From the NCBI GenBank assembly GCA_050084515.1, contig CM114275.1:8990001-9054000 (forward strand): DNA of 64,000 nucleotides. The letters run 5' to 3'. Each line of letters opens with the position of its first letter. The first letter of the stretch is position 1. This document shows positions 23,394 through 32,699 of this stretch, piece after piece. The stretch is from Blasia pusilla. Lineage: Eukaryota; Marchantiophyta; Marchantiopsida; Blasiales. The translations under genes and the position numbers were made by a program. Under the pieces are notes generated by a model. That model made no database searches. It saw only the letters and a list, made by a program, of their open reading frames with translations, and had not been told where the DNA came from.

Positions 23394-23689
23394 AAGATGG
23401 AACTAAGGGGTATAAGTATTACATTCCATCCTCTAGGCAGCTTATTATTAGTCGCGATGTTATCTTTGATGGGCTTAAGTCATGGTATGCTCCATCTGAA
23501 CCTATTCCACCTCTAAACTTGTCTGTTGAGGGGAAGAATATGAATGTAAACCAACAGACATTGTCTTCAACTTCCCCAAGTACTAGTGCAAGGTTAGGAG
23601 AGGTCTTAGATTCATTAGTTAAATCTATGAGTCCATGGACGAGGAAAGTACATATTAATTCTATTGACACTAGTTAGAGCTCGAGTTAG

Positions 23690-24990
23690 ATGTCAAAGGC
23701 ATCTACCTTTGAACAACAACTTCGTAGATCAAGTAGAGTTATACATCCACTTCATAAATTCATAAATGATGGTTTCCTTGCGACACATCATGCATATATG
23801 ATGACTATCCTTCAAGAACAGGAGCCGAATTGTTTTGAAGAAGCTGCAAGTAAAGTCAAATTGATTGAAGCTATGGAGGAAGAGCTTGTTGCATTAAGAC
23901 ATTAACAGACATGGGAGCTGGTTGATATACCTTCCGATAAGGAAGCTATTGGTTGTAAATGGGTTTACAAAATCAAGCCCAATCAAGATTGTATAATTCA
24001 TAGATACAAAACGAGATTGGTGGCTAAGGGCTATGCACAACAATATGGGATTGATTATGAGGAAATATTTAGCCCTATTGTAAAGATGGCAACTGCGAAA
24101 ACAGTGGTTGTAGTTGCAATAAGTAAGAAGTGGAAATTACATCACATGGACATCAAGAATGCCTTCTTGAATGGAGATCTATACGAGGAGGTATATATGA
24201 TTCAACCACCTGGATAGGAGCATCCCAAGTTTCCATTTCGCGTATGTAGGTTGAAGAAAGCTCTATACGGGCTCAAACAAGCTCCAAAAGCTTGGTATGG
24301 CAAGATTACACGCGTCCTACAAGAGTTGGATTTTAGGGTATGTAATTATGACTCCTCGTTATATGTCTTGAGAGGACAAGATCATATGATTCTCGTTTTG
24401 TTGTATGTTGATGATCTCCTAATTATTGGAAGTACTGAAGAAATGATACAACAAGTCAAGCTTAAGTTACAAGCAAAATTTGATATGAAGGACTTGGGAG
24501 AACTCAAGTACTTCCTTGGTATTGAGTTTATCAAGGTTGGAGACAACATATGGTTACTACAACAACAATATGCTCTTCTTATGCTTTCAAAATATGGTAT
24601 GACGGCTTGTAAGCCAATCTCTACACCGTTGGACCAGAGTGTGAAACTAAGAGTGAATGAAGGAGAGTTGCTTGCACATTCTAATATGTACACGCGTATC
24701 GTAGGAAGTTTGATCTATCTAATTGTAACCAGACTAGATTTGAGCTATGTTGTTGGTCTAGTGAGCCAATTTATGCAAGCACCTCAAAAACCTCACCTTG
24801 ATGCTGTGAGGAGGATTATACGGTATGTGAAATTCTCTATTCAATTCGGGCTTCAATTTGAACTTTCTCCGAGTTTTCAATTACAGGGATTCACAGATGT
24901 TGATTGGGCAGGAAGTGTGTCTGATCGACACTCCACATCTGGTTATTCATTTACTTTGGGAAGCGCAACTATAAAGTATGGATGTGAAGG
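23690..24990 (+). pseudogene. Copia reverse transcriptase and start of RNase H
   Basis: Reading: EAMEEELVALRH, a stop, TWELVD, GCKWVYKIK, RYKTRLVAKGYAQ, GIDYEEIFSPIVKM, MDIKNAFLNGDLYEEVYM, one further stop, LKKALYGLKQAPKAWY, LLYVDDLLIIG (catalytic Y-V-D-D near 24402) and DMKDLGELKYFLGIE. It then enters RNase H (FTDVDWAGSVSDRHSTSGY) up to GSATIK at about 24976. Only a few stops, so fairly young. Confidence 0.9.
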
Positions 24991-25210
24991 TAGATTCACA
25001 TGCCCAATTTCCTACAGGATGAGTCTTTATAGGACGAATAGAGGAAATGAATGAATGAACACTTGAGAAAGGAGTGTGTAAGAAAAATCGATTTATTGAC
25101 GTATGTTGTCACGTGGATCGAGATGATGTATGTCCGATCTACGCGGATCAGATTTTGGAAAGTACACGGTCTACTTGGTTCCGAAATTTTCATAACTTCA
25201 ACTTTTTGCG
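24977..25210. mobile_element. Insertion of about 230 bp in copia RNase H
   Basis: The RNase H reading GSATIK (ends about 24976) resumes as WASKKKHTVSLS at about 25211, so the sequence between is an insert. No coding capacity. No clear target-site duplication (AAGT-like at both ends is weak). It carries a hammerhead-like core at 25015-25040 enclosed by the perfect inverted repeat ATTTCCT/AGGAAAT (25007-25013 / 25042-25048). Confidence 0.7.
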
Positions 25211-25619
25211 TTGAAGTTGGGCTTCAAAGAAGAAACATACAGTTTCTTTATCTTTAATAGAGGTTGAGTATAGAGGAGCAACCAATGCAGCATCTAAGGC
25301 GGTGTGGCTTCATCGATTACTTGTTGAGATTGGTGTTAGTAACTTAGGACCTAGTGTAATATATGCAGACAATATTAGTAGCATCAAGGTTGCTAATAAC
25401 CTTGTGTTTCATGCTCGTACAAAGCATCTTGAGGTGCACTATCATTTTATCAGAGAGAAAGTATTTGCAGAAGAAATTGATCTTGTGTATATAGGTACAG
25501 ATCAGCAGATTGCTGACATCTTTACAAAGGCATTGTCTAGAGATAAGTTTGAGATATTTGGAAATGATTTAGGCGTAAGAGATATCGATATGAGCTTGAG
25601 GGGGAGTATTGAAGATTGA
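25211..25619 (+). pseudogene. Copia RNase H C-terminal half
   Basis: Reading resumes with SLIEVEYRGATNAASKAVWL, VIYADNISSIKVANN, HLEVHYHFIREKV, IGTDQQIADIFTKALSRDKF, and ends at a TGA at 25617-25619 after SLRGSIED, as is typical just before the 3' LTR. Confidence 0.88.
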
Positions 25620-25920
25620 GTTACAGTCAAGCTCATGAGACACCTAAAGTGCTATATTTGGTACTCACACAAAGTAGGGAAGCTTAATCTTGGTTATTCA
25701 GTTAAGCACGATTATCTTAACTAGGGTTAGTTAATCATAGTTAGTCTAACTCGAGACTATGATTAAGGTTAGGGTTAGGGTTTCTTGTACATATCCTATA
25801 TAATTGAGAAGGGGACCAGCCTCCACTCATTCTCTCATTGCAAATTTTGTTCTCCACGGTGGTATGTGAGTGTGAGAGTCGTTTCCCACCAATTATGCTT
25901 CTTTAGCAATTTTTTGTAGG

Positions 25921-26113
25921 TGGGATCTGTGATATGGTGGAGTTATCCATACTATTATGGGAGAACGCATTCTCAAAAGTGCAACCAGCCAGCCTTCTGC
26001 CACGTGGACTTTTTGCCAAATGAGGAGATCGACAAATTGGATTATGATGCCTGTTTTCTCATAGCCGTTGGATGGTGCATTTTAGGGTTTAGGGTTATCC
26101 GCCGCTTGAGGCT
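25921..26113. other. Possible Helitron 5' end, otherwise no gene
   Basis: TCCATACTATTATGGGAG starts at 25946 after a T-A, resembling Helitron 5' ends in this window. This might be the start of the helicase-bearing element that ends at 31203. The body between is not verified. Two TTTAGGG units occur at 26081-26094. Confidence 0.3.
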
Positions 26114-26251
26114 TTTTATGCGAGTTGTCAAATTTTCATCCTTAGGATAATTAATATCTTCGGGAGTAGGGACATCCGTTGATTTTATGCGAGTTTTCAA
26201 ATTTTTGTCCTTAGGACAGTTAAGATCTTCGGGAGAAGGGACGTCTGTTGA
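26114..26251. repeat. Tandem duplication, 69-bp unit
   Basis: Units 26114-26182 and 26183-26251 both read TTTTATGCGAGTT, TCAAATTTT, TCCTTAGGA and ATCTTCGGGAG with about ten differences. Confidence 0.9.
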
Positions 26252-26560
26252 TTTAAATGACCTCTCACTTAGTGAAAAGTTGGCGAGAGGGATCAAGACG
26301 ATGCGTTCAGGTTTCAAACCTACGAGGAGCATTGTATTTATTGCTTCACAGAGATTAGAACTCCCCACTGTGCTCTCGACAATCAGGTGACGTCAGTCAA
26401 TTTACTTGCTTTATTTTCACAAACCGTTGAGGCGTGCATTCTGAGGTAGTAGACTATTACAAGTAATGCAATAGATTCCGAACTCTACCTCTAGCAATAC
26501 ACACGATAACATTCTAATGTTTGTATGCTTCCTACAATCCAGGTGGTGCTACATCGACTT

Positions 26561-26960
26561 CAGGTTCTGATTTGACTCCTGCTGTCTCCTCACGATTCAG
26601 CAGGACCAACTTTGAGCCCAGCTTGCAGCTCTAGCGGCTCCTGAGCACGGTTACTACTCGGCTCAGCTCCAGCTCTGTCTCTGTCTCCCGCTCCCGCTCC
26701 ACCTCCAACTGCACCTCCCTAGCGCGCTCTCTAGTCGGCTTCAGGTTTTGATTTGACTTGCTGTCTCCTCCCGATTCATCAGCTCCAACTTTGAGCCCAG
26801 CTAAGACTCCATCTACTGCTCCAGCTCCGACTTTGGCTGCAGCTCTAGCGGCTCCCGAGCACGGTTACTACTCGACTCAACTCCAGCTCTGTCTCCCGCT
26901 CCACCTCCGACCGCAGCTCCAGCAACTCCCTAGCACGATCTCTACTCGGCTCGGCTCCAG
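26561..26960. repeat. Tandem duplication of about 180 bp, pyrimidine-rich
   Basis: TCAGGTTxTGATTTGACT starts at 26561 and 26741. Both units continue with CTTTGAGCCCAGCT, GCAGCTCTAGCGGCTCC, GAGCACGGTTACTACTCG and CTCCAGCTCTGTCTC. The second copy carries an extra insertion. Apparent Pro/Ala/Ser frames come from the repeat. Confidence 0.85.
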
Positions 26961-27999
26961 CGGCTCCCGAGCACGGCTCTCAGACCTGCGGCCATTGTGG
27001 ATAGAGGTGCAAAACGAAATACAACCAACTAAACATGGCAACCAGAGTCACAGCGCGCAAGTCAACACAAGGGAAGGGGAAGAGTGTGTCTAAGGCAACT
27101 ACATCCAAAAAAATTATGGTGTAAAGTCACCTGATGTTGACCTCAGAGAGCACCAACTGGAAAGAGTATGGTAGTTAATATACATATTTGGAGATGACCT
27201 TTGTAGCTAGGAGAGAAAGAGTTTGCGGATGAATCATTTGTAGCAAACGACACATGTAATGCTATCTTTGAGAAGGGAGCAACTTATGGAAGTTGTGGTA
27301 TCCCATGTATGAATTTCTGTCACAAGACTCTCCCTCCCTAGCTATCAGTACTCAACTCTGGATCCAACAAGGAAACAATGGGGCTGCCTTAGAACTTGCT
27401 GCGAGATGCAACGCCACCAACGGAGGTGGAATGAACGAGTAGATGTTATCCCACAAAGGTTGTCCCGCAATGGCATATTAGCCGCAGACCGAGCTTTCAG
27501 TGCAACCGCCAACCCATGGAGCCAAAACCTGACCAAGGAATTGTTCCATCGAGTAGACACCTTACTGCACCCAAGGAGCCGTGGACTTAGTGCATCAGAA
27601 ATGTAGGGCCAAACCCAAACCGCGCACATGAGAAGAACAGTCTGCAAGGCGCAGAGATTTAATCAGGCTGCAAAGAAAACAACATCAAGCCAAGATCACT
27701 AAGATAGCTTGGCCTCTTTCGAAAACAAGGACGATGCAGAGCAGGTGCAAGGAGGCACTAGCAAGAAAATGCGCAACCAGACGCGTCTACATAGCTTCTG
27801 CATGAAGGTAAGAGGTGGCTGAGGGACGAGCAATCAATCAAGGGCGTACCCGTGCCCTCAAGCACGCACCGGTATTCAAACTCGCCAACTAAACAACACT
27901 CGAGAACGATGTGCACGAGTCCCTAATCAGCCAGCCAAACAACAGAATTCGAGAACCATCCGGTCAGGCGGCACTGCCGAGTGAGAGCAAACACTGTCG
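26961..27999. other. Intergenic DNA, no gene recognised
   Basis: Opposing frames around 27345-27647 have no recognisable domain. No complete repeat detected. Confidence 0.35.
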
Positions 28000-28004
28000 A
28001 GCAA

Positions 28005-28320
28005 GTGTTTGTTGCAGTGTTGCACAGCCAAGTGAGAGCGGAGCCCGTGAGGCTTAGAGCGGAGCCCATGAGGCTTGGAGCGAGGTTGAACCATCCTAGC
28101 AGAAGACCAAAGATGGGAGAACCAGCAATGCTGCAAAGCCGAGTGATGCACAGTCGTGTGAGAGCGGAGGCCTTTAGGAGAAGTGCGGAGCCCGTGAGGC
28201 TTAGAGCAGAAGACCAAAGACGAAACTTGGAATGCTGCATAGCCAAGTGACGCACAGCCGTGTGAGAGCGGAGTCCGTGAAGAGAAGTGCGGAGCCCGTG
28301 AGGCTTAGGACAAGGTTGTG
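28005..28320. repeat. Satellite-like tandem repeat, about 104-bp period
   Basis: GCGGAGCCCGTGAGGCTTAG occurs at 28039, 28060 (one change), 28185 and 28289. A larger unit starting CTGCA(A/T)AGCC(G/A)AGTGA repeats at 28131 and 28235. Confidence 0.88.
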
Positions 28321-28524
28321 AGGGGCGAGTGGGCGCGAATGGGGAAGAGAGCAGAAGTGGACGTGTCCGGTTAGAAGGGGGGAAGGGGATGGGGGCGGCC
28401 GTGTCTCAGACGCTGGCCGTCTGATTTAAGATCAAACGGTCTAGATTACACACAGGCTTATGATCGCAGTAGGGAGGAAGGGGGTGAGGGGCGGTCGCGT
28501 CTCAGACGCGGGCCGTTCGATTAA

Positions 28525-29066
28525 TAATCTAACGGTCCACAAAAAGTGGACCGTTAGGTCTAGGCCTCATGATTACTAGAGGCGGCGCCAACTGCGGGTA
28601 GGGGGGGATTCATACGAAGTACTCGGTTTATTGGCATCGTAGCTGATTCATCAACAAATAGGAGGAAGAGGATGGGTACTGCTAGGATTACTTAGACCAG
28701 TAAAATCGCAATTCTTTAGCCAACACGTAGGAAGAATAGGAATTGGCATGAACTTCTTAGTTTGCTACCATCTGTTAGTACTATGAGTTTCCAAGGAAGA
28801 GACACACGGGGTAATTCAATCACCATCCAGTGGAATCGTGCAGTGAAGGGATACGGGGTACGATCAATTATATTAGCACACCGGTACACTTAAAGAGAAA
28901 CACAGGACAAATCTAGACACTTCGTTAAGGCCAAGAGCATGGTATGCTGCACGAACGACCAGGAATCCTCTGACAATGGAGACCAATGATCTAACGGTCC
29001 ACAAAAAGTGGACCGTTAGGTCTGGGCCTCATAATTACAAGAGGCGACGCCAATTGCGGGTAGGGT
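28525..29066. repeat. Direct repeats with perfect 12-bp inverted repeat inside each
   Basis: About 28525-28604 and 28987-29066 are near-identical, 462 bp apart. Each contains CTAACGGTCCAC, AAAAA, GTGGACCGTTAG, a perfect 12-bp stem (28529-28557 and 28991-29019). Each continues with GG(C/T)CTCAT(G/A)ATTAC and GGGTAGGG. They may be terminal repeats of a small element or a duplication. A related GTCTCAGACGC..GGCCGT block is repeated just upstream (about 28404 and 28496). Confidence 0.85.
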
Positions 29067-29869
29067 TAGATAAATGTTAGGTTCGGGATAGGTTTGGTAG
29101 GTTTTTTTTTCGATTTTCTCTTCCGGATTTCCTTTTTCCTTTTTTGCCTCTTCCCACCAATTTTTTTTCATATTTTTTCAATTTTTCTTTAACATCCCAA
29201 CTAGAATAACTTTATATGTTTTTCTTCTTTAAAAAAAAACATTAATTTCTCTTTCTCTTTTTCTTAAAATTTTTCTTTTAAAATCTTCCTCTAAAATTGG
29301 TTTATGTCTAGCTCACAACTTTTTCATTCTCTTTCTCTTTTTTTTTTGTACGTTTTTTCCTCATCTCATCTATTTTTTGTTCTCAATTTTCCCATGTAAT
29401 TTTCATCATTATCTCTCTCTACTATTTTACATGAATTTTTTTCTTCAATTTTTAATAAGTAGTTTTGTGGTGTGTAATGTAGATGGCGAGTGGAGGTGGA
29501 TTATTTTTGAACGTGGAGAGATGGCCGCTAGGAGTTATCACAAATATACCGATTCTACAAAAAAATTCAGGGAGACAAATCGAAGAATTGAAGAACACCT
29601 CTCAGTTGTAAGCACCTTTCTCTGGGAGAACAATGGAAGCAACGTATTTCCATTTCCACAATACGCCTTACATCCCATGTTTTGTATGTATATACTAAAA
29701 TGCTACAATCTTGGAATTTTTGCATAGACTTACTATTCCATCAAATCCGACATATTTGCGTGACTTCCGAAAATTGATGCGTAAGTACCATAAGTTGTCT
29801 TAATTAGCTTCAATTTTGTTAATTACTCAAATTATTTTAGCTTCTAATTTTCTTCCCTTTTTGCTGGTA
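29067..29869. other. T-rich DNA upstream of the Helitron helicase, no clear gene
   Basis: Strong T/TC-rich tract to about 29460. A 116-codon frame (29377-29727) is not assigned to a domain. It may be internal Helitron sequence. Confidence 0.35.
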
Positions 29870-31130
29870 GTTTATGGGTCGATAGTGATGGAGCGCGCTT
29901 AATCCGTGAGGCGATGCTCATTATATGGGATGAGGCACCTATGGCTCATCGTCATGCCTTTGAGGCCGTGAATTGAACCTTACGGGATATCATGGGAGTT
30001 ATTTCGGATGATTTACGGAAATTACCGTTTGGTGGAAAACTTATGGTATTTGGTGGTGATTTTCGTCAAGTGTTGCCTGTTGTTCGTCATGGGGATCGAC
30101 CGCAAATCATCCAAGCCACCATAAAGAGATCATCTCTTTGGTCTAATGTAAGGGTCATGAAGTTGAAAACAAACTTGAAAGTTCAAAGGTTGGATGGTCA
30201 TTTGCGTGATGAACAACAAGCTTTGCTGATTGGTTATTGGAAGTGGGAGAGGGTCGTGTACTTTTACACCCTCATGTGGGAGAAGACTTTATACGATTAT
30301 CATCTAAAATTGTTACTAATAGTAACAAAATATGTGATCTTATTTTGATTTATGACAATTTTCTTAGCCGATTCCATGACATTGATTTCTTAAGAGATAC
30401 AACTATTTTGACTCTGAGAAATAAAGATGTTGACAACATAAATACAGACGTTATGTCTCGGTTTCTCGGAGAGGTAATCCTTTAGACTTATTTCATTTGT
30501 ACTTCTATCAATATGTTTTTTTGGAAGTTTGGATACTAATATTTCCATTTCTCACTAATACATTACATATTGTGTACAGGAGCATATTTACCTTAGAGTC
30601 GACTCTATTCCAAATGAGGGAATAAGTCATATCTATCCAACTGAATTCTTGAACACATGCTTGCCTTTTGGACTTCCTCCGCATCGTTTGTGTTTGAAGA
30701 TTGGTGCACCAATCATGCTCTTACGAAACATGAAATGGACAAGCAAACGGGACAAGATTGGTGATTCGTGGATTTATGAGACATTGCATCGATGCTGAAA
30801 TTATCACTGGGAAAAATATTGGAGATCGCGTTTTTATTCCACGTATTCCATTGATTGCATCAGATTCTGGTTTGCCATTTGATTTGCGTAGGTTTCAATT
30901 CCCTGTTAGACCGGCTTTTGCTATGACTATTAATAAGTCGCAAGGTCAAAATTTGCAAAAGGTTGGCATTTACTTGCCTACTCTTGTATTTTCTCATGAT
31001 CAATTGTATGTAGCATTATCTAGAGTAGGAAAGAGAAGTTCCATCCACATTACGATTGGAAGAGATGAACATTCAAATAAGAAAGGTGACTACACACGAA
31101 ACGTAGTATATAAAAAAATATTGAGGTGAA
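29870..31130 (+). pseudogene. Helitron PIF1-type helicase, C-terminal part, broken
   Basis: Pieces in order: Walker-B motif LIIWDEAPMAHRHAFEAVN then a stop (29917-29977); FGGDFRQVLPVVRHGDRPQI (motif III, about 30051-30110); SLWSNVRVMKL; EGISHIYPTEFLNTCLPFGLP (about 30620); APIMLLRNM; then from about 30785 the final frame with FAMTINKSQGQNLQKVGIY (motif V, about 30920) and SHDQLYVALSRV (motif VI), ending NVVYKKIL at 31126. The Walker-A/P-loop and Rep domains are missing. Stops, a frameshift near 30790 and a possible intron (about 30486-30580) break it. This helicase drives rolling-circle transposition of autonomous Helitrons. Confidence 0.85.
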
Positions 31131-31139
31131 ATAAATTTG

Positions 31140-31203
31140 ATAAAATGTATCTTCACTCTATACTACCTTATTTCACTCGAGCATCGCACGTGCACCTTAC
31201 TAG
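31140..31203 (+). mobile_element. 3' terminus of the helicase-bearing Helitron
   Basis: Just after the helicase stop, the sequence ends in GAGCATCGCACGTGC (decayed hairpin) then ACCTTACTAG, followed by T. This is the same CACCTTACTAG|T end found in the short copies, so the helicase element and the short elements share a 3' end type. Confidence 0.75.
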
Positions 31204-31431
31204 TACTATCATATTGAGCCTAGATTCCCCTGAATAAGAGTGGGCTAAGATTCATTAAAAATCACACATTTGGAATTTATTGCATATTATTTTATATCTC
31301 TTGTTGTTACTGTAGAGAGAATGATGAACAAAATTGAGAATAAATGTTGTGCTATCATATTTTAAACTCAACTTTACATTAGAGAACTTGCTGATTTGTT
31401 AGTGTATACATGATACTCCTTTAATAGTATA

Positions 31432-31616
31432 ATAGTAGGATGCCCGTGCCATGCACGGATGAGGGGAAAGAATTCTTAACACCCTTAATTTAACTAGCCC
31501 TCTTAACTCAATTCGTCCTTTTAACATAATTATTTCTTAAATTTAACACGTGTGAGTGGTAGAAGGGCTATAAGGAGGAGAGGTGTCCACACATGAGAAG
31601 GGTTTCTCTTACCCCA
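31432..31616 (-). mobile_element. Short Helitron (family 2), minus strand
   Basis: Minus strand: body GATGGGGTAAGAGAAACCC, 3' hairpin CCGTGCATGGCACGG, then GCATCCTACTAT (CTAG changed to CTAT) followed by T. Body related to 6719-6910. Confidence 0.6.
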
Positions 31617-31723
31617 TCTATATTGTTATTGGAGAGTGCCTTCTTGATTTGCAAACACCTCTCTGCTTGACATGTGACAACTGGACAGCAAGAAAAAATA
31701 TTTGTGTGCAACATGATTAGTAT
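31617..31723 (+). mobile_element. Truncated short Helitron (family 1)
   Basis: Begins TCTATATTGTTATTGGAGAG after A, then TGCCTTCTTGATTTGCAAAC and GTGTGCAACATGATTAG. The hairpin part is absent. It sits back to back with the previous minus-strand copy, and their 5' ends overlap. Confidence 0.6.
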
Positions 31724-32146
31724 ATACTACATCCTCTATTAGTAATATAGATATGTATTATATTTTGTGTTGTGAATGTTGGTGTATGTGAGAGTATGTT
31801 AAAACAATTTATGGTATATAGCAATATGTATGGGCATGACATGCTCAATATTCCCACAAATTATTTTTTCGAATAATCATGCTTAATATTGGAGGAGTTA
31901 AGGTACCAAAATAAGCCCAAGAAATTTGTGCACAGTTAATTTGGAGGAGACTTAACTTTTCAATGAAGACCTAAAATTTTCCATATTCTCCACTTGTGAG
32001 CACAATTAAGTCACAAATACATGAAAGGAACATAAGATGTTCTCTTGTTCAAGCGTGAATCATCCATACCCTATATGCAATTGCCTTGGGGATTGGGACT
32101 TCCCTACAGTATTCATACCGTCTTAGAGGCTAAGATCTTTAGCATT

Positions 32147-32148
<2 letters not shown>

Positions 32149-32185
<37 letters not shown>
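32149..32185. repeat. (GA)n microsatellite
   Basis: Uninterrupted GA run of about 37 bases. A shorter GA run lies near 32251-32264. Confidence 0.95.
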
Positions 32186-32187
<2 letters not shown>

Positions 32188-32699
32188 TGTTAAGTAGTGC
32201 ATGCCGTAGCCTTGCGACCATAGACCTCGTGCCCTGGTTGGACGGCGCGGAGAGAGAGAGAGAAAGTCCTTTTGTTAGAACATTTGCAATGCTAGCGAGT
32301 ATATTCATGTTGGTTACAAAGCTCTTGCAAGCATTCTTCCCTTATCTCGTTCATTGCGGAAAAATGGAATGACCTATGGAAGAGAGGAAATATTGAATCC
32401 TTAAGGTTCCTCTTCGGATAAAAATGAAAATGACGACCCCATGAAAAATAAAATCCTTTTGCCGCATCCATCGCTAAGCATAAAAAAAAACAAAAAAACA
32501 TTGAACCAAGGAAAGGAGTAAAGGAGAATAACTAGCGTACAAATTAAAAGGAAGCCGGGGGTAGAGTAGCAGGAGCGAAATGATGTCCCACGCGGTACAA
32601 GTGACCCCCAAACCATGAGGGTACAGGTAACCCGCAAAAGAGCCGTTATAGTTAACGGGTCCCGTTAGGCAAGCTCGCGGGGCGACCCTATGCGAAGCA

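Larger units (their letters stand above)
23394..25920 (+). mobile_element. 5'-truncated Ty1/copia element
   Basis: In order: integrase tail (KGYKYYIPSSRQLIISRDVIFD), RT, RNase H, polypurine tract (TTGAGGGGGAG, about 25596-25606) and a probable 3' LTR beginning TATTGAAGATTGAG at about 25607. The LTR has a TATATAA box near 25799, and its end cannot be fixed. Gag, protease and the integrase core are missing. The left border coincides with the end of the gypsy element of opposite orientation. Confidence 0.85.

Noticed and set aside
25007-25048. Functional hammerhead ribozyme
   Set aside because: The first two bases of the CUGAUGA core are changed and no helix I or cleavage triplet in the right place is evident. 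Kept only as a degenerate candidate in the findings.
25766-25783. Interstitial telomere
   Set aside because: Only two to three units, inside a probable LTR and followed by unrelated sequence.
26640-27093. Pro/Ala/Ser-rich protein
   Set aside because: The frame is produced by a pyrimidine-rich tandem repeat with no start context or further exons.
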